This document shows positions 45,168-56,773 of a stretch of 64,000 nt of DNA, piece after piece. Location of the stretch: NCBI GenBank assembly GCA_026874595.1, contig CM049318.1:24445456-24509455 (forward strand). The letters run 5' to 3'. The notes under the pieces were generated by a model that searched no databases, was not told the DNA's origin, and saw only the letters and a list, made by a program, of their open reading frames with translations. The position numbers and the translations under genes are program-made. Every line of letters begins with the position of its first letter. Position 1 is the stretch's first letter. The DNA is from Sipunculus nudus (Eukaryota > Annelida > Sipuncula > Golfingiida > Sipunculidae).

Positions 45168-46609
45168 CTAAACAAATCCCTGTTTTATGACATACTGGTG
45201 GACTTGGTTTGTATATATCATGATACACATTGCAATCCATTGCATCTCGAAATTGTACCAGCAGCGATGACTCTTATGATTTGTACCCATAAAAATCATA
45301 ATAACATTTTTAAAGATAAGATAAGATAGGATACACTTCATGAATATCATCCTGAGGAATAACACAGTGGTTGCACCCATTTCCTACAAGGACTAACATT
45401 TTTACCAGTAAATATAAGATTTGGGATCTGTACTCGTACGATTACAAGTTGTACTACAGGATTCGGTCTCACAACACGTTTGTGTCATTTTGATGTGGGG
45501 CATGAAACAACTCAACCACGACTGTTTATTATCTAGCTATACTGAGGTAATAATCAATAGTCGAAGAACAACGGCGGTGGTACTGTTTACTAATCATATA
45601 ACATTGCTGACAATTAATCGAAGTGCCACAGCTACAGGGTTTGAAACTGCTTATTAAACATATAACCTTACTCATAATTGAAAGGTTTATTACTGTACGG
45701 TGAGGATTCTGTGTCAACATGCTTTTGTGTTAAAGAGTTGGGGTGTACAACTGCTCAGATAGGAATATTTCAACGTGATACCAATTTACTGGTACCAATT
45801 CAGGAAAGACTGAATGTCAAAACTGAATGGTGCAATGATACTCATACGCAACTGTTTTTTAATCCATCTGATAAATCAGATGATAATAATGTTATGTGCA
45901 TCAAATAATATATACTTTAACATTGTTTTAAGTTATGTATTTAGAATAATTTTTGCCTATTTGTCTTCCGTTTTCCGTGTTCATGTTATCCATTTAATAG
46001 CAACCTGTTATTATACCATGGTAAATAGTAAATATACAGTTCCAAAATTTCCATTTAATACTTCATAATAATGTAGAGTATATTAGTTAACACCTCAAGG
46101 AATACAAAAGAATTGTGCCACAAAACCTAGACTGGCAGCCCTACTCGCTAGCAAGAGACTAATACGCCAAACTCGCCTAGGACTGATTTATTTTCAAGCC
46201 AGGGTCTTGGCTTGCTTTCCTTTCAACAGCTCAACATGTTGACTTAATATTATTCTTTGTCGGCGGAACTGCCATGAAACTTTGCGAGACACTTTGAACT
46301 TTCATTGAACCGGAGCCTATGTTTTATTGACAAACACATGATACGTTTCGGATAATAAAATATAGCTAATTGTTATTTTAGTGATATCTGTTACTTTTTA
46401 TATGGAGGGAGACTACGTCAAAATGCTTTGAACGGCCAAAGATTAACTAAAATATGATATGTCGAGCCATAAGGCCGCCAGTTGTATTTCATCAGTACAA
46501 AGAGTAAAATAGAACCTGTATATGTTTATAATGATTTACTATTCTAGGATTTATTTTCATTCTTATAAAACGACCATGTAAAAGTACTTAATGCTTAACG
46601 CAGGTGAAC

Positions 46610-46692
<83 letters not shown>

Positions 46693-47130
46693 CCAACCTG
46701 TCAAAACCAGGCACAAGTAGCTTGAGTCATTATAGATACATAGGCAAATACGTTGAGAAGGTCGATATATAATGCAATTTGTATTATTGCTGAAATGAAT
46801 GTCAAAACATGATCAGAATACACTATCAAATTTCAAAATTGTTCATATATCATCAAATTGGTATAAGATACGTGTTTTATCAGAACCATGTCTAAAGGAA
46901 TAGGTACTTTTAGGGCCAGGAGCCAATATTTTGTCCATTTTCAAGGGTTTGTTCCCCTCATTCAAACCCCAAGTTACCCCAGAGCCATCAACCAGCCAAC
47001 AGGTAAGCCTGATTATAGTATCATGCAGACCAGTTGTTGTTGTACAAAGCGGCCCCTATGTGTATTTAATATTCCCTCCAACTATTCTGTTATTACTATT
47101 GCCCCCCCCCCCCCGTTGTCAAGGTTCAGA
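45168..47130. repeat. Segmental duplication unit alpha, copy 2
   Basis: Direct copy of 28298-30125. It contains a long (TA)n run at about 46610-46690 and a 13-base poly-C at 47102-47114 where the similarity stops. The short frame at 45700-45900 reads TCFCVKELGCTTAQIGIFQR then DTNLLVPIQERLNVKTEW. The copy 1 version (28755-28905) is open but differs at many first and second codon positions, so I do not take it as a conserved gene. Confidence 0.8.
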
Positions 47131-47724
47131 TAAAAGACCTATGATCGGGTTAATAATTCATTTTCTGTGTTCTGTTTATAATTCAGGTCTACACAATAAA
47201 CACAAGATGTTTGACCTGGTATACCGCATACTGTCAATAGGTGATTATAGCCTATGAATGACAAGGTATTCTTAAGTGAGAATGCCCTATAATACATTGA
47301 TTTTTATTTATATGCATTCGATTGTTTCTTTCAATCATGATAATATCAATTACACTTTTTGATTGGGATTTCTTATGAGCAGTATAACCAGGCACCCCGT
47401 ATTTTTAACATCAATCCCTAGAATTTTGGGATTATTTAATGCACATATGGCCTTATACTCCGTTGCCCTGCTCTATTTTTCACATGACATAAATAACAGT
47501 TTTCCCAATGAAGCAACAGCCCTGAATTCTTGAAAGACAGAATAGTTTCTTATCACATATACTTCTTAAAATATTTATTCAGCTACCGCATCGACTGTGA
47601 ATACTATTTTCGAATGACAGACCAAAGTGCTTCACTGTGGGGTCTGTTCATTTCTGAATAACCCATAGTAACTACGGCTAATGTTTATGACATAATTTGA
47701 TATATTTAAATTATGTATTTTAGC
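47131..47724. other. No feature recognised
   Basis: AT-rich sequence unique to this side of the duplication; no gene or repeat that I can name. Confidence 0.5.
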
Positions 47725-49440
47725 GAAGATTGCTTGTGGGCTTCATACTGGCAAGACTACTCAGTTTACGCGTCGTCCGATACAAACTGAGAGGAAAATG
47801 ACCCGCATGTGTTTTTCTCATGAAGGAAAGACTACGTGCTAAGATAGAAACTAAGACATTTCTCCATATGTATTGAATTGGGAAGTCGAAGCTTTTAACC
47901 CATTACAAGGACAATGGAGTTACGCCAAGGATCCATGACAATATTAAAAGACTTCCGAAACCCACACTTGCCAAAGAGGATTCAAGTTTGTTTTAATGTG
48001 TGATGTATCCCTTATTGTTGGCTTTAATTCTTGTATGATTTATTTTATATGGTGGTTTAGTTCATTAATATGAGTTTAAGGCTTTCATGATTTTCGGGCA
48101 CAGAACCGGCTGTGTTGTCGCTAGATTGAAGCTGCATCCCTGAGCAGCTTCCTTAGGATATTGCGTCATTTGTGTCCAAGGGTTCAGATAATGAGGCCAC
48201 TTGTGCTGAACATGTCAGAGGAATTCAAACCTCATCTTGAGATCCTCAAATGCCCTGGAAGAGCAGAAGACGAATTCAAGGGGCTGAGGCTTATCTGAAA
48301 TTGGCAACTCAGGAGCAAATTGTATTACAGCAGGTTTTGGCTATTGTTAATCAGTAATATATTGTCAATCATTTATTTATTTTTTTTTATTTTGATTTCC
48401 TTAGATTGAAAGGATGAACAATGCTTGTGTCTGTTCTAGCACAAAATGCCTTTCCATATTGGCAGTTTTATGATTGCATTTCAGATAGCAGAGAAGCTGC
48501 GCGAGATTCAGGATTCCATCTGAAAGTATTCATAGTATGAAAGAGAAATATTTTCAAGTTGATCTGTTACTGATCTTTAAATATTGTTCTTAAATCATAT
48601 ATTTTTAATACTTTAATGCAGGAATAAAGATACTTACATATATTTATTTTGAATTTGTAATTAGTGTATATGTATATTTAAGTTTTGTTACATATTTGTA
48701 CATTTTTAGGCTGTTGCTAGATCCAAAGAACACTTAGATAAGGTTTTATTTAAACGATTTGGGGATGGAATGACGAAAGATGTTCCTTGCAGTTAATCAG
48801 TCACTGCACACAACAGTTTCGATTTTGCAAACACACCATCCATCTGACCCATTGCAACCTGGACCAATTTTCTTTAAGAATCCTCACCAGCGTGGTATGT
48901 TTGGATGGATGACAGAGGTAATTTCTCGGCAGATGATTGTCTTGATTGACGTGGCCACTGCTACTGGGAAGGGTGTAAACTCTCTAACCAGCATGTTGGA
49001 CTTCTTCTTTACCTACTATCGCGTCGGGGAGACATAGGTCAATTTACATGCTGGCAACTGTTGTGGCCAGAATAAGAATAATGTGATGATGCAATACCGC
49101 ATGCCGCGTTTCATGACTGGCCGTCACAAGAGGATCACTCTCACATTTCGTATTGCTGGTCACACCAATGTTGGCCCTGACCGCTGCTTTGGTCTTCTCA
49201 AGAAGAAATTGAGACTGACTTATTTAGGTTGTCTAGGTCAGATTAAATGCCCACACCGGTTCAAGTACACAAGGCGTAGTTGTGTGGCACAGATAATTGC
49301 AGCATATTTGTACCAATGTGTAACTGGGTAAATTCCCCATGACAATTTTTTTAGGCTGCCTGCTGAAAAGCCGTACTATCATTTTACTTTTGAAAGCTCA
49401 CAGCCTGGTCAGGTAGTTGCGAAAGAATCGAGTGAGGCAG
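47725..49440 (+). pseudogene. Broken multi-exon pseudogene, HADNC..GQNKNN family (DUF7869-like)
   Basis: Blocks in order on the plus strand, in changing frames: HEGKTTC (about 47817-47840), KIETKTFLHMY (stop) IGKSK, LLTHYKDNGVTPRIHDNIKR then LPKPTLAKEDS (to about 47990), AVARSKEHLDKVLFKRFG (about 48711), HNSFDFA then HHPSDPLQPGPIFFKNP (48830-48890), GMFGWMTEVISRQMIVLIDV then ATATGKGVNSLTSM (to 49030), a TAG stop, VNLHAGNCCGQNKNNVMMQY, RFMTGRHKRITLTFRIAGHT, CFGLLKKK, and FRLPAEKPYYHFTFESSQPG (about 49350-49420). The family is widespread in animals and often transposon-associated, probably with an RNase-H-like catalytic centre; the domain name is from memory. The conserved HADN aspartate is Gly here (HAGN). 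Confidence 0.7.
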
Positions 49441-49639
49441 TGGGCGGTTGCTCAACATATGCAATGATCTTTTCTGCAATGATCTTTTCATATTATATAG
49501 AGGACGAGCTGATACCTGATGGGCTATCATTTGTTGCAGAGCTATATGAAGACACAGCGTGTTATCCCCACCGGACAGTAAAAAGAAGGTTAAGTCGAGT
49601 AACTAAACGTGAGGTCCTTCAGATAGATAGAGAGACACC

Positions 49640-50080
49640 CGGTGGAAGCGGTGTAGGAGGGGGGCTTTCAGAGAGAGTAATCGAGACGAAGGGGAGACAG
49701 TAGCGCCACCTAGTGGCAGAGGTAGGGGGAGAAGTAGAGACAATGCAGGAGCAGGCTAAATTAAGAGCGGTATGCTCCTGCAGAAACTTCATTGAGACAG
49801 GGATGGATGCAAGTTCTGGGAGAGATAGTAGCGCCACCTATTGAAAGGGGGGTAGATGCAGGCGGAGGGGTAGAGGCAGAGGAAGGGGTAATGATAACGG
49901 GGATTTCATGCAGGCACTTCAGGTGAGACAGGGATAGATGCAGGTAGTGTCAGAAACAGTGATAGTGCTGAGGGGGAGAGAGTAACGCAATCTAGTGGCA
50001 AATGGAGAGAAGTGGTAAAGGCAGAGTGAGGGTCAGAGGCAGGGGTAAGGAAGGGGGCGGGGAGGGGGAGGAGTATGGAC
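49640..50080. repeat. G-rich minisatellite, about 110-150-bp unit
   Basis: Purine-rich plus strand with recurring GAGACAGGGATxGATGCA, AGTAGCGCCACCTA, GGGGxAGAGGCAG and CTTCATT/CTTCAGGTGAGACAGG blocks. Three or four diverged units. Probably non-coding. Confidence 0.6.
49703..49716 (-). promoter_or_regulatory. CTCF-consensus-like site
   Basis: The minus strand reads CCACTAGGTGGCGC, which matches the bilaterian CTCF core CCASYAGRKGGCRS at all 14 positions. Partial versions occur in the neighbouring minisatellite units near 49831 and 49986. Binding is not shown by sequence alone. Confidence 0.5.
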
Positions 50081-50429
50081 AAAGGGAAGAGGCAAAGGTA
50101 TTTAAGACATGTTGTGTACTGTCTGGACTTATGAGGATGCCCTTTATAATTATATTTCTTTGCATGAAATTGGTTGTTTTGGACTTGTGTGAAAGGAAAT
50201 AAAGGTTGTTCTGTTTTGTCAGGAATAAAGCCTTTTGTTTCTACTTATTAAAAATAATCTTAATAATCATTAATTTTATAAAGCGTTAAAATCCCCAAGA
50301 AATAGTGCCCTGAACACTGTACATGCCATAAAGTGACAAATGAAAAGATATTTGTTAAATTAGCAATGAATAAAATGAATTAATAAAAAATTACAAAATA
50401 AAGTTTTTAAATAATGAAAAAATAAAAAA

Positions 50430-50790
50430 AGGGTCAAGATTTCATATTACAGAAGTTCATGGACAACAATATCCGTAAAACTGTTTTAACAAATTGGATT
50501 TAAGATAAGACTTTAAAGCTGACAGACTGGATTGTGATAGCAGGTACTGTGGTAATTCATTCCAGGGTTTAGGACCAGCTACATCGAAAGCTCTCATGCA
50601 TATAGTCGATGACCTTGTGAATGGAAAGGCTAAGAGATATTGGCGGGAAGAGCAAAGCTCACGACTCTGCAGAAGCTCACGAAGCTCCTGTGGATAGTAC
50701 GGAGCCAATTTTTTTTTTTTTTGCCTTAAATACGAGGACTAGATCTTTAAGGTGTATCCAGTGACACACTGGCAGCCAATAAAGAGAATA
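50430..50790 (-). mobile_element. LINE 3' end, RT C-terminal tail, copy 2
   Basis: Homologue of 31640-32010: APYYPQELRELLQSRELCSS, AFPFTRSSTICMRAFDVAGP and KPWNELPQYL on the minus strand. It ends with LKSYLKSNLL, the usual L-K-S-x-L-K-x-x-L end of this tail. Confidence 0.75.
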
Positions 50791-51748
50791 GAGCACAGAA
50801 GCGATGTGATCAGATTGACTCCTTAAAGTAACAATACTTCTATGTATTATTTTTTACTTTTTTTCAAATCAGTTTTACATAATCTTCAAAATGGTGTATC
50901 ACAGAACCATACTGCAGTATTTATAGCATGAAACAAAAATGTCTGATATCTATGATCCTTAAGTTTGATTTTCTCAAATCAATTTATAACTAATTCGTTT
51001 AAAAAAAACTAAAAAAAAGTTATAGCCGGTTTAAGAATCCAGATATGTCTAATCATTTGGTATCCAATTGGAACCCTATATGAGCTCTATCTAGTACAAT
51101 TGTTAGCTCAAAAGTGAAAAACTGAGCTATGTGCCTGGTTTGTCATGAAAAGTATATCTTAAAATAATTATGAACCCTCTGATAAGATCAGGATACACCA
51201 CAGAGCTGTTATCTCATGATGACACACTTTATACAACTTCCTGTCATTCGAGTTCCTACATAGTGAAAACAGTCTTTTTATCTAAATGTGGTAATTGTTG
51301 CATAAATATATAAGTAGTTGATAACTTAAAAATGCTGCTTTTTACTTCGTGGGTCCCGACTTTGTTCGTATAGCATATGAAAAAAAAAAAATCCAACATG
51401 GTTAGAAATTATTACCCCGCTATTCTTCAAATAAATTGTTTGAAACATTTTAACGTTTCGTTTTCTATTAAAATAGCAGTAAAATTAATATATTTTCCAC
51501 TTCTGAAAATCTCTCAGATCTCACATAACATATACTTCTTTATATTGAGAAAAACCTGTAGTAAAATCATATTTATCTTGTCTTATATATTATTCTTGTC
51601 TTATATAGAAAGAGAATGAGAAAGATGTATGAATAGTTATGCTGGATTATTTTAAATAGGCAGCGGAAAAGAAAATACAGAAAAGTCGGTTTTCATAGGC
51701 AGGGAACTTTTCTGTGTATTTTACGCCCATCTCTTTTTCTCACTCTTT

Positions 51749-51826
<78 letters not shown>

Positions 51827-53410
51827 CATATATTAAGGTATTTACATTAAGGTATTTAAGTTTTGTATTCAGCTTTTCCTGATAATACATAAAAAAAATA
51901 TAATAAATGTAAAATTAGCATGTACAAATGTTGTCACGATATGGCCATGGTATAGATAATGACCTTGGATGTATGTGAACGGAGAACAAATCGTCTATGT
52001 TACGTAGAACTCAGAAAGGAAGATGACCCATTAACTTGACAATAAGCATTATGATAAATAAATCAATAAGAATTCATATCTTTATAAGTTGAGACCCTAT
52101 TACAAATGTTAGCAATGTTGTATGGTAAACGGAAGAAAACCCGTTTTTTGTCTAATATATATCGTAATGCCTATTTGAATTTAAAACGGTAATATAACAA
52201 TGGGTATTTTACTTAAATCGTAAGTTTGACTGTACCGTCCGATAGTAATATAAGGATTTCAAGACAGTTTGCAGCTATTGATTTTGGAATCGTAAAGTTT
52301 CTCAGGCCAGAAAAATATTAAGCAATTTTAATGTTTTCATCATACTTATTATAATTAAAAATTACTTATCACAAATGTCTACCATTTTTGTTTTCCATAT
52401 CGTCCATCAAACGTAAGCCGGTGTTTTTGTTGAATCAGCTATGTTGAAGAGGAGAGACACCATCATTTCAAACGATTTTACAGTAGATAAATTTATATTA
52501 CCTTTGTGACTTCTGCAGAAAAAAAAACATAACCAACACGTTTTACTATGACAAATTCCATTCCTGTTGAGATCGCCTATACCATTGTGTTTCAGGGATA
52601 ACATATGAACCACACTATATCAGTAAACTCGTGTTGTGCCTTGTACTGTAATTTGGTGTTACAGGGTTAACTTCTTGGTATTACATGATACAGGTAATGG
52701 AAATAAGTGATTTCACCACCTTCGTGTAAAATTAGCGAGTAATCGTTAAATGACATATTTTAATACCAAAAAAAAATTCCCATGCGCATGTTGCAATCTT
52801 GATAAACTTGTTTGAAAACACCGGGGAGCCAATCAAGTGAAAATAGGCTTAGGTCTTACACTAAGGTGACAAACGAAATACACACAGATATATATTAACC
52901 GAACTGGTCAAAATTTGTAGAACTAGCTCAGGTATATGGTGGTCAAATGTTACAAATGTTAATTAAGGTACCAAAAAGGGATTTATATCTGGACAATTTC
53001 AGGCATCCTTGGGGTTTATTAAATGCAAATTAGAGAAAATCCTATTTCGAAAACTTAATTTACAATTAGTTTGATTCTACAATATAATTATGACTGACAC
53101 TCAGATCAAGTAAAATGATTTCTGATGAAAAACTTCTGCTGAGCGACTAATTATCATAGATGCACAATAAAATGGATTGTTTTGATATTGAAAACTTTTG
53201 AACGTGATCAAATAGGTGGACTGTTACGGTAACAATACGATAAAAAGTGGTTTAGGTCTATAGTTTTCAGAATGACCTACATGTGGGTGACACCCCTCGT
53301 TATGTCAGCAATTAAAATGCACATAAAATGTATACACCTAAGCCAGTAAATTATTAAATCATAAGGACGGTTTAAAACATAATTCCCAGTGCTGCCATCT
53401 ATCAGAATTA

Positions 53411-53551
53411 CTATGAAACTGCAATGCAGAGCATACTGACATTGACAGCAACCGTACGTTTGAAACAAGCATGTGAATGATTAATTGGTGTTTTGGGGTG
53501 AACATCGTTCACATATGGTCCAGGCACCTTGATGTCTTTCCGAGTGGCTGA
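53411..53551 (-). pseudogene. Exon-like segment of the recurrent family (TRKDIKVPG block), best copy
   Basis: After an acceptor-like CTCCTTTGATAG the minus strand is open for 46 codons: SATRKDIKVPGPYVNDVHPK then TPINHSHACFKRTVAVNVSM and a stop. Homologous segments at about 22780-22960, 25420-25540, 34270-34430, 39150-39290, 44360-44500 and 58710-58850 keep parts of the same frame (for example TRRDIKMPGRRVNDV, TRKDVEAPGSCVNDV and LRKTKIPGGCLTDI). I recognise no domain. Confidence 0.35.
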
Positions 53552-54606
53552 CTATCAAAGGAGTTATAGTTTTACTGGATCCATAAATCTACTATTTTAT
53601 ATATGATACATTCCCAGTAACAAAGGAAAAAATAACCAAAACATATAATCCACGGCAGGTATTTGTTGCTTCGTTGAAATCCATCATAACAGACTATTTA
53701 ACTAAAGTTGAGTAATGTTGGCCTTTGCATTCCTTTCACGCAATCTTTGCATGGTCCCACTCATTAAGTTTATGTGGAGTGGCACCCATTAAAGAATTTA
53801 AGATTTGTCATGCAGTTCCGTCAAAAAATATGCTTTCATGTGTCTTTACCTGAACAAATTATAAAATGAATTATAAAACATAACATCTATCTATAATATA
53901 TTTCAAGTCTCCTGTAAAGGTTCTTGTTCCTGTGCTGGACATGGATAGACAAGATTAACGAGAGCAGGTGTACAATGCGGTACCACTCTCTTAATTGCCT
54001 GATTACAATGCTTTGCTCTGTGCCCAACCTATTGGTGTAACCTAAAGGATCATGATATATATAAAGCAGTGTTTAAAAACTTGATTGGCCAGCCAGCTAT
54101 ATTCCGCCAAGATTATGAATATGAAACGCATACTACTTCTTCATGTTTGTGCACTGATGTATACATGGTGATTATCATAAATGGGAGTGAATTCATTCGC
54201 AAGAAATAAATGCTTATTGCTTTTTCGTCCTTATTGGTATTCCTGGCGATAAAGATTCGTTTTAGTATATTATTACTGTTAATGTTTTAAAGATAAAGCA
54301 AAGTTCTTTATATTAAATAATCTGATAACCAAAAGAATAAATAATAATATGCCATCCATTGAAATTGAGCCTAGGGTGTAAAGCCTTTAGCAGGAGATAA
54401 TTTTAAAATTTCTTTACAGAGGCTTTAACAAAGACTTAGGACACAGTCAAACAAGGTTTCTTAACTGGGATCTTTCCTGCGATGTTGCCTACCCCGTATC
54501 TGTTTATGACACATTTAACCTGGAGTTAGATGGATTATGTGTTAATACTCCGTGTTGAAGACATTAATCTAATCTAACGAAGTATAAAAGTGCCCTAGTT
54601 TCCAAT

Positions 54607-54686
<80 letters not shown>

Positions 54687-54824
54687 ATATATATATATGT
54701 ATCATAGTGGAGAGCATAACATATTTTTGTACAGAAAATTCTCATGTGCCAAATCATGTGCCTAAATGTGTTCTTCTTGTGCTGTTTCGCCTTAAATAAG
54801 TAATAGATAACTTATTTGACTTAC

Positions 54825-54883
54825 TGTGAATTGATATGGATCAGCTGTAACAGCAGCAGCAAAATACCTTCCGGACCAAGAAT
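54825..54883 (-). pseudogene. Signal-peptide exon relic, copy 2 (start lost, donor intact)
   Basis: Reads ILGPEGILLLLLQLIHINS with ATT for ATG; the GTAAGT donor is intact. Length 59 nt, as in the other two copies. Confidence 0.45.
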
Positions 54884-56630
54884 CCTCAAAGTGTAACACA
54901 TCTTGCATGAGCAGCTTGTCAAGATGCGGTCCCTTATCTACCCAGGCCGCTTCTCCAATATACCAGGATGTGTTTACTACTGAGACAAAACGACGAGGAA
55001 GGAAAAAAGCAACAGGTTTCCGCAACGAACCATAGCAGGACTATACACGAATCACTCTGCCTTCAGGTAGAGGATTATACGCCAGGGAAATGATATTCCT
55101 GTTATGTTTGCTGTGTCTGTTATGCATTACACAGATTCGTGTCACATTCTAGTAAACTTTGTTTTGTTTTTGTTACATGAAGCTCAGAGAATTTTATATT
55201 CACTTAATTTGTAATCAGGATAGCCATTAACTTGTCTGTAGGCTTGTCATTTTGGTTGTTGATAATGTTTAGAAAAAGCAAAATATCGCCCCCATCAGGC
55301 GAGCATGAATTCTTCCCCGTTCGTATGTGTGTTTTTGTTTACAACATAACACACGCAATAATAAACAGAATCTCGTTATATTTTAGGGCATTTCGGGTTT
55401 AGGCTAGCAAAGAATCGATTTTAGATTTTGATGGCGATCAAGCACATGATCCGGTTTCAGAAACGCCAGCATTAAATAATATCAAAGGCATATCGTCATT
55501 GATGCACGGATGTATATGGGGATACGGGTCAAATAGGTGAATGCAACCGCTGGTCCTGGAACATCCAGCGAATGGGACACCCCCATTAGCGGAGGCTTGC
55601 TTCCTTTAGAATGCAGATTAAGTGTTGTGTACATTCATGCAAGTATTTCAGGAGTTACGTTTGTTTGTTTTTTTTTAAGTATTTGGACTATTCATGTACA
55701 TGTCACACTTTTTCAAGTAATCAAGTACTTCCAAAATCAGAGTCAAGCATAATATCAAGGCAGAATAAACCAGGATGTGTATCCTATTGCATAGGTTCAC
55801 ATTTGGCTTGTCGGCCTTGTTTATCAAATATTCACACAACCCAGGATATAATCTGTATGTTTGTATACGCACGCGTGATACGGTTGAAGAAGATATGTGT
55901 TTGAAAATTGTACCCTCTATTTCTTGAGTATTTCTATGTTACGTAACGTTGACTCTACAATATTACACATTTTTATATTATAAATTAATGCTAATGGATG
56001 GCTACACATATTAGTAATTTTCTTTTCATTCTAAATGAATGTTTAAAAAATTCGGCACAGAATTGCGTAATGCAAATTTAACAACTTTTTTAAATACACC
56101 TACTGTCGACTTTTCATTTTTCTTTATGTATGAATGGGAGCTGTAAAGCATATCAAAAGCGGTCCCGGATCACTACTTATTCTTCGATGATGAGGCATAC
56201 ATGAAGAATAATTTAATAATAGGATACAAAACAAAATAAAATAATTGTTTTACGGAATACCGGCCACCCTATTTTCTGCCGATCTCTTTCGTGCTATTGC
56301 CTCAGCCTCTTCAAGGATATAATGATGTGAATAAAAAATTCAAAAGTTTCATTTATAAAGGTGCAATATAAAGTAAAAAAACTTTGTGTTTTTTATTCAA
56401 AATGAACTCCAAGAACTGCCAGACATATTCAACGTTTTGTTTTGACCGTAAAAGTAAATGAAACGGTGTGTTGGCGTTGGTGTTATCGCCCGGCCGCTCC
56501 TATTTTCTTTGGCGGAGGCGGCTGTGTGGCTTAATTTGAAATAATGAAGTCCAACTCACTAGTAAGAGTACCATTCCGAGTCAAAGCCCTTCGAGTCAAG
56601 GTTCCTAAAAGGATTACTGCATCACTGGTG

Positions 56631-56678
<48 letters not shown>

Positions 56679-56708
56679 TTATAAGTGGTATTATTTTACA
56701 AACACCTT

Positions 56709-56773
<65 letters not shown>

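Noticed and set aside
45049-45240. Open frames made of alternating Ile and Tyr (also near 21300, 29660, 30420, 32562 and 54600)
   Set aside because: Direct translations of (TA)n microsatellites.
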